DNA of 7,326 nt from contig CP070733.1 in the NCBI GenBank assembly GCA_020347585.1, positions 166,133-173,458 of the forward strand. Reading direction: 5' to 3'. Each line of letters starts with the position of its first letter. The stretch's first letter is position 1. The DNA comes from Pseudomonadota bacterium. Its GTDB lineage: Bacteria > Pseudomonadota > Gammaproteobacteria > CAMYNG01. This document shows, piece after piece, positions 1-5,625 of the stretch. A program made the translations under genes and the position numbers. The notes below the pieces were generated by a model, which did no database searches, was not told where the DNA came from, and worked only from the letters and a program-made list of their open reading frames with translations.

Positions 1-250
1 CGCGCAGCGCATCAACCGACTCGGCGCCCATACCCATGGCGACGCGGTGTGGTGTACCAAACAAGTTGCCCAGTACTGGAATGGTGTGCCCGGTTGGGTT
101 CTCGAACAGGATCGCCGGCCCACCCGTGCGCAGGGTGCGATCGCAGATCTCGGTCATCTCCAGGCACGGATTGACCTGTTGCGTAACGCGCACTAGCTGA
201 CCTTGCTGTTCTAGTTGCGCGATAAAATCGCGCAGGTCTTTGTACTTCAT
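1..250 (-). CDS. ubiD: UbiD, 4-hydroxy-3-polyprenylbenzoate decarboxylase, N-terminal fragment (runs off left edge)
   Basis: UbiD removes the carboxyl group from 3-polyprenyl-4-hydroxybenzoate in ubiquinone synthesis, using the prenylated flavin made by UbiX (family knowledge). The minus strand encodes about 83 residues beginning MKYKDLRDFIAQLEQQGQLV, followed by EMTEICDRTLRTGGPAILFE and then the stretch LFGTPHRVAMGMG. These match the N-terminal domain of proteobacterial UbiD closely as I recall it. The full protein is about 490 residues, so only about one sixth is visible and the catalytic part lies outside the window. The ATG at 248-250 follows a weak purine-rich stretch (AAGTGAG, 6 bases before the start). 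It begins 29 bases after the exonuclease III stop on the same strand, with no terminator seen between, so co-transcription is likely. Confidence 0.93.
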   Translation of the reverse strand, partial: MKYKDLRDFIAQLEQQGQLVRVTQQVNPCLEMTEICDRTLRTGGPAILFENPTGHTIPVLGNLFGTPHRVAMGMGAESVDALR

Positions 251-279
251 GTTGTGCTCACTTGTGCCATACCCTGGCG

Positions 280-1056
280 TTAGATATCAAAAGCCGCAAT
301 AATTGGCGCATGGTCCGACGGGCGCTCGAGCTTGCGTGGTTCGGTGTCAATGCTACAACTCGTGCAGCGCTCAGCCAGTGCGGCGCTCGCCAGGATATGG
401 TCGATGCGTAGACCGCGGTTGCGCCGGAAGCCAGCGGCGCGATAGTCCCACCAACTGAAGCTGTTCTCAGCCTGGTCGAATAGGCGAAAGGTGTCGCGTA
501 ACCCCAGGTCCACGATACGCTGCAGCGCGGTGCGCTCAGCCGGGCTGACCAGTACCGAACCCTCCCACGCCGCTGGGTCATGCACGTCACGATCTTCGGG
601 CGCGATATTGAAATCACCAATGACTACTATTTGATCATACGCTTGCAACTGCGCCTCGAGGTAAGTGGCCAGCTTGTCCAACCAGTCGAGCTTATATGCG
701 TATTTTTCGGAACCGACCTCGGAACCGTTGGGTACGTAGAGATTGATAACACGCAAATTGCCGTAGGTGGCACCAATCACCCTGCGTTGCGGATCATCCA
801 GTTCCGGAATGTCAGTCACCACATCGGCGGCTTCGTCCTCGAGACAGCTCAACAGCGCCACGCCGTTATAGGTTTTCTGGCCGCTGAAAATAGCTCGGTA
901 GCCCGCCGCCTCGATCGCGTCGACGGGGAATGCCTCGTCTACCGTCTTGGTTTCCTGGATGCCGATCACGTCCGGCTGCGTGTCGCGCAGCCAGTCCAGC
1001 ACCTGCGGCATCCGCACGCGCAGGGAGTTAACATTCCAGCTGGCGACCGCGAGCAT
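280..1056 (-). CDS. xth: Exodeoxyribonuclease III (AP endonuclease, Xth/ExoIII family)
   Basis: A Mg-dependent nuclease of the endonuclease/exonuclease/phosphatase fold. It cuts DNA at abasic sites and trims 3' blocking ends in base-excision repair. At 258 residues it has normal family length. The expected active-site motifs are all present: WNVNSLR with N8, QETK with metal-binding E35, GDFNIAP with D148 and N150, RIDHIL with D219, and the C-terminal SDHAP with D248 and H249. The residue order and the compact single domain fit XthA rather than a phosphatase of the same fold. The start at 1054-1056 gives MLAVASWNVN, the usual N-terminus with no extension. Upstream, only GGGCG about 9 bases from the ATG resembles a ribosome binding site, and it lies within an inverted repeat (1064-1093). 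The gene sits 37 bases after the SH3/anchor gene and 29 bases before ubiD, probably in one operon. Confidence 0.95.
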   Translation of the reverse strand: MLAVASWNVNSLRVRMPQVLDWLRDTQPDVIGIQETKTVDEAFPVDAIEAAGYRAIFSGQKTYNGVALLSCLEDEAADVVTDIPELDDPQRRVIGATYGNLRVINLYVPNGSEVGSEKYAYKLDWLDKLATYLEAQLQAYDQIVVIGDFNIAPEDRDVHDPAAWEGSVLVSPAERTALQRIVDLGLRDTFRLFDQAENSFSWWDYRAAGFRRNRGLRIDHILASAALAERCTSCSIDTEPRKLERPSDHAPIIAAFDI

Positions 1057-1063
1057 TTAACGA

Positions 1064-1093
1064 CGCCCGGCACAGATGCTGCGTGGCTGGGCG
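1064..1093 (-). promoter_or_regulatory. Imperfect hairpin covering the xth ribosome-binding region
   Basis: Positions 1064-1073 and 1083-1093 form an imperfect inverted repeat. In the minus-strand transcript CGCCC (1093-1089) pairs with GGGCG (1068-1064). After one A-C mismatch there is a G-C pair, a one-base bulge and three further pairs (1085-1083 with 1071-1073), leaving a loop of about nine bases. The GGGCG arm is the only Shine-Dalgarno-like sequence before the xth ATG. The hairpin begins immediately after the stop codon of the upstream gene (1094-1096). No T-run follows, so it is not a convincing terminator. Stability was judged by eye, so a regulatory role is inference. Confidence 0.3.
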
Positions 1094-1942
1094 TTAGATG
1101 CGGAACCCGCCATGGCGCTTGCGGTGAGAGTAGTCAAACCAGGCAACACCACCAACAAACCCGGCAATGAGCATGACCACCAAGATGCCCCAGTACCACA
1201 TCGGAAAGCCGGGCTCGATGCTGACTAGTTCCTCCGGGCTCGGCACATCCTCGCCGCGCAGGTTGGCCTGGGCGAGATTGATGCGGGCGGTAAGACTAAG
1301 GTTGTCCTTGCGCAGCTGGGCCAGTTCCCCGCGCATCGCATCGGCGTCGGTGGGCGTAGACTCGAGTTCCTTGATGCGCGCGTTGAGCGCCACGATCATC
1401 TCGTTAGCCGTGGCCAGTTGTTGCTGCAATTCAGGGTCGGGCGCCGCGGGTTGTTCGGCTGCTTGCTCAGGCGGTTTTCCTGGCTCGCTGTCGGGCGTCG
1501 CTGCAGCACTGGCAGAAGCCGACGCCTTCAGTTCCTTGATGCTAGTGCGCGCGTTGGCCAGTTCATCCTGGTGGATCTGCAGGTCGCGTTCCTTTTTCTT
1601 CAGGTCTTCCTTCAGTTTTGCCAGTTCGCTTTCCGCTTGCTTCTGTTGCGCCTGCGCTGCAGTGAGCAGTGAGCGTGCGGGCTTGACCTTCACCAGGTAA
1701 TCCGAATTCAGCCAGCCCTCGGCGCCGTCACTTTGGCGCACCCTGACGAAGTTGTCCTGGCGCTCGAGCACCTGCACCGCGGTGCCCGACGGAAGTGCCT
1801 TTAGCACAACACTTTCTTCAGCTGCCTCCTGGTGCAGGCCGAGCATGATATTGTCGGTCACGTATAGTGTTTCACCCTGCACGCCTCCTGCCAGCAACAG
1901 CGTGGTGAGGATCAATACGAACCTGTAGCCGTGTCCTTTCAT
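1094..1942 (-). CDS. Secreted SH3-domain, coiled-coil and C-terminal membrane-anchor protein (YgiM-like)
   Basis: The exact function is unknown. Domain order over 282 residues: a signal peptide (about 1-23, basic GHGYR then a hydrophobic stretch, likely cut after VQG); a bacterial SH3 domain (about 24-84, containing LPSGTAVQVLE and the closing EGWLNSDYL); a charged coiled coil (about 89-140); an Ala/Pro/Glu-rich linker (about 141-170); a second coiled coil (about 171-228); one transmembrane helix (about 248-269); and a short basic tail DYSHRKRHGGFRI. The positive tail should face the cytoplasm, leaving the SH3 and coiled-coil parts in the periplasm. This matches the 'SH3 and anchor domain' family that includes E. 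coli YgiM (recalled). The ATG at 1940-1942 has a good AGGA site 6-7 bases upstream, centred near 1950. It lies 20 bases after prlC and 37 bases before xth. A role in envelope or peptidoglycan scaffolding is plausible but inferred. Confidence 0.85.
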   Translation of the reverse strand: MKGHGYRFVLILTTLLLAGGVQGETLYVTDNIMLGLHQEAAEESVVLKALPSGTAVQVLERQDNFVRVRQSDGAEGWLNSDYLVKVKPARSLLTAAQAQQKQAESELAKLKEDLKKKERDLQIHQDELANARTSIKELKASASASAAATPDSEPGKPPEQAAEQPAAPDPELQQQLATANEMIVALNARIKELESTPTDADAMRGELAQLRKDNLSLTARINLAQANLRGEDVPSPEELVSIEPGFPMWYWGILVVMLIAGFVGGVAWFDYSHRKRHGGFRI

Positions 1943-1962
1943 GGCGTTCCTGTCAAATGGCG

Positions 1963-4005
1963 CTACGCCGCAATACCGCTGTGGCGCAGTAGCGCGTCAA
2001 TGGTTGGCTCGCGACCGCGAAACCTGACAAAAAGATCCATGGGCGCCTCGGAACCGCCCTTCTCCAGTATCGAGCGCAGAAACAATTCGCCAGTGTCCCT
2101 ATTGAAGATGCCGTGCTCCTCGAAACATGCAAACGCATCGGCCGAAAGCACCTCGGCCCACTTGTAGCTGTAGTAACCCGCCGCATAGCCGCCGGCAAAG
2201 ATATGCGAAAATCCGTGCTGAAAGCGATTGAAGGCCGGCGTGCGGATTACCGCCACCTCGGCGCGGACCTCGTCGAGAATCTGCTGGATGCGCGCACCGT
2301 GCTGCGGGTCGTACTCCAGATGGAGGCGAAAATCGAACAGCGCAAACTCCAGCTGACGCACCATCTGCATGCCCGCCTGGAAATTCTTCGCCGCGTACAT
2401 TCTTTTATATAGATCGTCAGGCAACGGCTCGCCGCTTTCGTGATGCCCGGAGATGAGATCCAGCGCCTCACGCTCCCAGCACCAGTTCTCCATGAACTGG
2501 CTGGGCAATTCCACGGCATCCCACGCCACACCATTGATACCCGAGACGCCGATGTAGTCAACGCGGGTGAGCATGTGATGCAGACCATGACCAAACTCGT
2601 GGAAAAGTGTGATCACTTCATCGTGCGTAAACAATGCCGGTTTGTCACCGATGGGCGGTGAGAGGTTGCAGGTCAGGTAGGCCACCGGCGTCTGCACCGC
2701 GCCACTGGCATGGCGGTGACGTGAGATGCAGTCGTCCATCCAAGCTCCGCCACGTTTTTTGGGACGCGCATAGAGATCCAGGTAGAACTGTCCCCGCACC
2801 TTGCCGGTGGCGTCGTGGATTTCGAAGAAGCGCACATCGTCGTGCCAGATATCAATATCGTGGACTTCCTCGATGCTCAGGCCATAAAGGCGCTGCACCA
2901 CCGCGAACATGCCGGGGATGACTTTGGTCTCGGGCAGGTAGGGCTTGAGTTCTTCCTGGGTAATTTCGTACTTGTGCTGGCGTAGTTTCTCCGAGTAGTA
3001 CGCCACGTCCCAAGCCTCGAGGGTGTCGACATCATGGTTGGCCGCGGCAAACGTCTCGAGTTCCGCTTTCTCTTGTTCTGCTACCGGTTTGGAACGGCGC
3101 GCGAGATCGTGCAGAAAGGACAGTACGTGGTCGGGATCCTGCGCCATCTTTGTAGCAAGCGAGCGTTGTGCGTAGCTGTCAAAACCAAGCAACTGCGCAA
3201 GCTCATGGCGCAAGGCTAGGATCTGTTCCATTGCTTCGCTGTTGTCCCATTTGCCGGCATTCGGTCCCTGGTCCGAGGCGCGCGTGACATAGGCTTCGTA
3301 CATCTCGCGTCGCAGGGCGCGGTCGTCGGCGTAATTCATCACCGCGAAGTAGGCGGGGAAATCCAGCGTAAACACCCAGCCGTCGATTTGCCTATGCTCG
3401 GCGGACTGTCGGGCCAACGCACGTGCAGATTCGGGTAATCCAGCCAGCAAAGATTCGTCGGTGACATGTTTGTACCAGGCCTGGGTCGCGTCCAGCACGT
3501 GCTCCTCAAAGCGTGTGGTCAGCTTCGACAGCTCCTGGCTGATTTCTTTGTAGCGCGCTTTCTTTTCGTCGGCAAGATCCACGCCCGAGAGATGAAAATC
3601 GCGCACCCCATTGTCGATGATCTTCTTCTGCGCCTGTCCGAGCGTGGCGTACTCCTCGCTGTCGGCGATCGCCTTGTAGGCGCGGAACAGGCCCACATGC
3701 TGGCCCATCTCGGTGCCGTACTCGCTAAGTTTTGGCAAGCAGGCATTGTAGGCCACGCGCAACTCCTCATTGTTGACCACCGCGTTCATGTGGCTGACCG
3801 GCGACCAGGCGCGTCCGAGGCGATCATCCATCTCTTCAAGCGGCTGGATCAGGTTGTCCCAGGTATAGTGGTCGTTCTTAGCCAACAGCTTGTCGACCAG
3901 CGTGCGCGCTTCGGCCAACAACGCGTCGATAGCCGGCTCAACGTGCTCGGGTTTGATCTGCGAGAAGGGGGGCAATCCCTGCATATTCGAAAGTGGGTTG
4001 GACAT
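1963..4005 (-). CDS. prlC: Oligopeptidase A, M3-family zinc metallopeptidase
   Basis: A cytoplasmic thimet-type oligopeptidase that degrades short peptides, including cleaved signal peptides, as E. coli PrlC/OpdA does (family knowledge). Its 680 residues equal the usual length. The zinc motif HEFGH is at residues 469-473 (2587-2601), with H469 and H473 as ligands and E470 as catalytic base. The third ligand is E499 in DAVELPSQFMENW. The C-terminal block FSHIFAGGYAAGYYSY (about 599-614) carries the conserved His and Tyr residues that line the M3 active site. The N-terminus MSNPLSNMQGLPPFSQIKPE is typical, which supports the ATG at 4003-4005. The ribosome binding site is weak (AGG about 12 bases upstream, then an A-rich stretch). 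It is the first gene of the four-gene minus-strand block and diverges from srkA. Confidence 0.96.
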   Translation of the reverse strand: MSNPLSNMQGLPPFSQIKPEHVEPAIDALLAEARTLVDKLLAKNDHYTWDNLIQPLEEMDDRLGRAWSPVSHMNAVVNNEELRVAYNACLPKLSEYGTEMGQHVGLFRAYKAIADSEEYATLGQAQKKIIDNGVRDFHLSGVDLADEKKARYKEISQELSKLTTRFEEHVLDATQAWYKHVTDESLLAGLPESARALARQSAEHRQIDGWVFTLDFPAYFAVMNYADDRALRREMYEAYVTRASDQGPNAGKWDNSEAMEQILALRHELAQLLGFDSYAQRSLATKMAQDPDHVLSFLHDLARRSKPVAEQEKAELETFAAANHDVDTLEAWDVAYYSEKLRQHKYEITQEELKPYLPETKVIPGMFAVVQRLYGLSIEEVHDIDIWHDDVRFFEIHDATGKVRGQFYLDLYARPKKRGGAWMDDCISRHRHASGAVQTPVAYLTCNLSPPIGDKPALFTHDEVITLFHEFGHGLHHMLTRVDYIGVSGINGVAWDAVELPSQFMENWCWEREALDLISGHHESGEPLPDDLYKRMYAAKNFQAGMQMVRQLEFALFDFRLHLEYDPQHGARIQQILDEVRAEVAVIRTPAFNRFQHGFSHIFAGGYAAGYYSYKWAEVLSADAFACFEEHGIFNRDTGELFLRSILEKGGSEAPMDLFVRFRGREPTIDALLRHSGIAA

Positions 4006-4062
4006 TTTCTTTGTAAACCTGGCTAGCTCGCGTACCCTAGGATTGCCTGACCGGGGGCCAAC

Positions 4063-4091
4063 AATCTAGCAGAACTTGCGCCCTGCAACAA
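4063..4091 (-). promoter_or_regulatory. Candidate sigma-70 promoter for prlC and the downstream minus-strand genes
   Basis: In the 98-base divergent spacer the minus strand reads TTGTTG at 4091-4086, a 17-base spacer, then TAGATT at 4068-4063. These match the -35 and -10 consensus at three and four of six positions, with ideal spacing. Transcription would begin near 4056, about 50 bases before the prlC start. The match is modest and is offered only as the best candidate in the spacer. For srkA on the plus strand a -10-like TAGGAT lies at 4038-4043 without an acceptable -35. I saw no clear sigma-32 site, although E. coli prlC is reported to be heat-shock linked. Confidence 0.3.
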
Positions 4092-4103
4092 AAGGTTCTG
4101 ACC

Positions 4104-5105
4104 ATGAACAACGACATGCACGCCGAAGCGATACCCTACCAGAACCTGACGCCCGAAACCGTGCTGGCGGCAGTGGAAAGCGCGGGGCATGCGACCAGCG
4201 GCCACTTGTTGGCCCTCAACAGCTACGAGAACCGCGTTTACCAGGTAGGGCTGGACGCGGGCGGCTTTATCGTAGCCAAGTTCTATCGCCCCGGGCGCTG
4301 GTCAGACGAAACCATCCTCGAGGAGCATGAATTCGCGCTGGAATTAGCCGCGCAGGACATCCCGGCGGTGTCACCGCTGACCGACCGTAGCGGCCATACC
4401 CTGCTGCGCCATGATGGTTTTCGTTTCGCGCTGTTCCCCCGGCGTGGCGGGCGCGCCCCGGAGCTGGACGATCCAGATAATCTGCGCTGGCTGGGGCGGC
4501 TGCTCGGCCGACTGCACGCGGTAGGCGCAACGCGGCGCTTCGCGCACCGCCCGGCACTGAGCGTGGAGCGCCTTGGCCATGAACCGTACCGCTACCTGAC
4601 CACCCATGATTTCATCCCGCCGGAGCTAGCGCACAACTACAGCCAGGCCATCGAGCAAGTACTTGAGATCGTGGAACAGCAGTTTAGCGCGGTGGGACCG
4701 CTACGCCAGTTGCGACTGCACGGTGATTTTCATCCCGGCAACGTGTTGTGGACCGATGACGGGCCACACTTTGTCGATCTGGATGACTGCACGAGTGGTC
4801 CCGCGGTGCAGGACCTGTGGATGCTGCTATCAGGCTCGCGCGACGATATGGAGCGCCAGCTCAGCATTCTGTTGGAGGAGTACGCGCAGTTCTTTGATTT
4901 CGACCCGCTCGAACTTGTACTGGTTGAGGCGCTGCGCGCGCTGCGCCTGGTCCACTACAGCGGCTGGCTGGCGCGCCGCTGGCACGACCCGGCCTTTCCC
5001 ATGCACTTTCCGTGGTTCAATACGCCACGCTACTGGGAGGAACAAATGCTGACGCTGCGCGAACAGCTCGAGCGTTTGGATGCCCCAACACTAAAGTGGC
5101 GATGA
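4104..5105 (+). CDS. srkA: Stress response kinase A (SrkA/YihE), protein-kinase-like fold
   Basis: A Ser/Thr kinase of the aminoglycoside-phosphotransferase/choline-kinase fold. The E. coli member protects against envelope and oxidative stress and counteracts MazE/MazF-linked death (family knowledge). It has 333 residues against about 328 in E. coli. NSYENRVYQV (39-48) forms the nucleotide-binding loop region. K59 in FIVAKFYRPGRW is the ATP-binding lysine, with E73, E74 or E76 in LEEHEF as its likely partner. HGDFHPGN at 206-213 is the catalytic loop (D208 base, N213 metal). FVDLDD at 223-228 supplies the metal-binding aspartate, equivalent to DFG. The ATG at 4104 has a good AAAGG site 8 bases upstream, which favours it over the next Met at codon 5. 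In E. coli the gene precedes dsbA; here it is followed by a convergent small gene instead. Confidence 0.93.
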   Translation: MNNDMHAEAIPYQNLTPETVLAAVESAGHATSGHLLALNSYENRVYQVGLDAGGFIVAKFYRPGRWSDETILEEHEFALELAAQDIPAVSPLTDRSGHTLLRHDGFRFALFPRRGGRAPELDDPDNLRWLGRLLGRLHAVGATRRFAHRPALSVERLGHEPYRYLTTHDFIPPELAHNYSQAIEQVLEIVEQQFSAVGPLRQLRLHGDFHPGNVLWTDDGPHFVDLDDCTSGPAVQDLWMLLSGSRDDMERQLSILLEEYAQFFDFDPLELVLVEALRALRLVHYSGWLARRWHDPAFPMHFPWFNTPRYWEEQMLTLREQLERLDAPTLKWR

Positions 5106-5120
5106 GCGAGGTAGCCTCGT
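5106..5120. terminator. Short hairpin between convergent genes, weak terminator candidate
   Basis: Directly after the srkA stop, CGAGG (5107-5111) and CCTCG (5115-5119) form a perfect five-pair stem around a TAG loop, with an added G-T wobble at 5106/5120. It is the only obvious hairpin in the 40-base convergent gap (5106-5145). Neither side has a T-run, so it is not a canonical Rho-independent terminator. It could instead slow polymerase or protect 3' ends on both strands. Confidence 0.25.
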
Positions 5121-5145
5121 CCCTCACCCCATTACGTGTTCTTGC

Positions 5146-5478
5146 TCACTTGTCGGCGCGCCACACGCCAGCCGCCGGGTCGTTCGGATCCGGTTCGATA
5201 TGGCCCGCTGGAGCCGCCGGCGGCGCCGCTTGCGCTGCGGGTTGTTCTGCCGCCTCGGCGTGCTGATCGGCAACGTGGCGGGTGAACTGTGACAGGTGCT
5301 CAATAAGAGCGTTACGCTCTTCGTCACTGCCTGGGTGATGTGAGCAAAGGTACCCGATCACCGCGGCGAGGTACTGCAGGGCGACCGTGGCGTCCTCCCT
5401 GACATCGGAATCGTGCTTTGCCATCACGCCTATCATTTCCTCGATCAAGGCGTCACTGAGCTGAATGCTATCTTTCAT
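5146..5478 (-). CDS. Small hypothetical protein, helical domain with Ala/Pro linker and acidic-aromatic tail
   Basis: I do not recognise this family. The ATG at 5476-5478 is preferred over one nine codons upstream because AGGGGA (5490-5485) sits 6 bases before it, giving 110 residues. Residues 1-73 look like a compact alpha-helical domain starting MKDSIQLSDALIEEMIGVMA, with acidic and hydrophobic helices and a HHPGSDEERNALIEHL segment. Residues 74-92 are an Ala/Pro/Gln linker. Residues 93-110 form a tail (EPDPNDPAAGVWRADK) that looks like a short binding motif. There is no signal peptide or membrane helix, so it is probably cytoplasmic and acidic. A single Cys (C45) and several His residues do not form a metal motif I know. 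It converges on srkA and diverges from gor. The strong ribosome site and ordinary codon use suggest a real gene. Confidence 0.72.
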   Translation of the reverse strand: MKDSIQLSDALIEEMIGVMAKHDSDVREDATVALQYLAAVIGYLCSHHPGSDEERNALIEHLSQFTRHVADQHAEAAEQPAAQAAPPAAPAGHIEPDPNDPAAGVWRADK

Positions 5479-5504
5479 GGTCGGTCCCCTGTCGCTGGTG
5501 CGCA

Positions 5505-5525
5505 CGGGCGGTAGTGGCTCGCCCG
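5505..5525 (-). promoter_or_regulatory. Stem-loop in the leader of the small minus-strand gene
   Basis: CGGGCG (5505-5510) and CGCCCG (5520-5525) are a perfect six-base inverted repeat around a nine-base loop. It lies 15 bases upstream of the AGGGGA ribosome site of the small gene. If the TATACT box at 5540-5535 is the -10, transcription starts near 5528 and this stem would form the very 5' end of the mRNA, a position known to stabilise bacterial transcripts. The start site is inferred. Confidence 0.3.
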
Positions 5526-5534
5526 CAGGCTGGC

Positions 5535-5540
5535 AGTATA
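5535..5540 (-). promoter_or_regulatory. -10-like box for the small minus-strand gene
   Basis: The minus strand reads TATACT, a five-of-six match to the sigma-70 -10 element, 57 bases upstream of the preferred start of the small gene. No good -35 is present at 16-18 bases (the closest hexamer is GCGTAT), so an activator may be needed or the match may be chance. Hexamers of this quality are uncommon in such GC-rich sequence, which gives it some weight. Confidence 0.3.
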
Positions 5541-5578
5541 GCCGATCCGCCGCCCTTATACGCGCGGGAATCCTTGGT

Positions 5579-5584
5579 TATACT
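5579..5584 (+). promoter_or_regulatory. -10-like box for gor
   Basis: TATACT on the plus strand, a five-of-six match to the -10 consensus, lies 41 bases before the gor ATG and would place the start of transcription near 5591. The hexamer 17 bases upstream (TTATAC, 5556-5561) is a poor -35. No OxyR or other regulator site was identified by eye. With the minus-strand box at 5535-5540 it makes the 5479-5625 spacer a likely divergent promoter region. Confidence 0.35.
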
Positions 5585-5625
5585 CAGCGCTCTTCATCCT
5601 GTCACTTGCACGAGGCCTACAAACC

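Noticed and set aside
580..1170. Plus-strand frame of 196 codons over xth
   Set aside because: It is antisense to an unambiguous exonuclease III and has no domain or ribosome site; a codon-bias shadow.
1167..1700. Serine/alanine/cysteine-rich plus-strand frame over the SH3/anchor gene
   Set aside because: Its low-complexity content is the reverse reading of coiled-coil and Ala/Pro linker codons; no independent evidence.
3466..4026. Plus-strand frame of 186 codons over the prlC N-terminus
   Set aside because: It is antisense to a confident M3 peptidase with no supporting motif.
5213..5224. Perfect 12-base palindrome GCCGCCGGCGGC
   Set aside because: It lies inside the Ala/Pro linker of the small gene and follows from GCC/GGC-type codons; no repeat copies or context suggesting an operator.
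5479..5505. Nine-codon N-terminal extension of the small gene starting at 5503-5505
   Set aside because: The downstream ATG at 5476-5478 has the well-placed AGGGGA site; the extension would put that site inside the coding region and has no ribosome site of its own that I can see.
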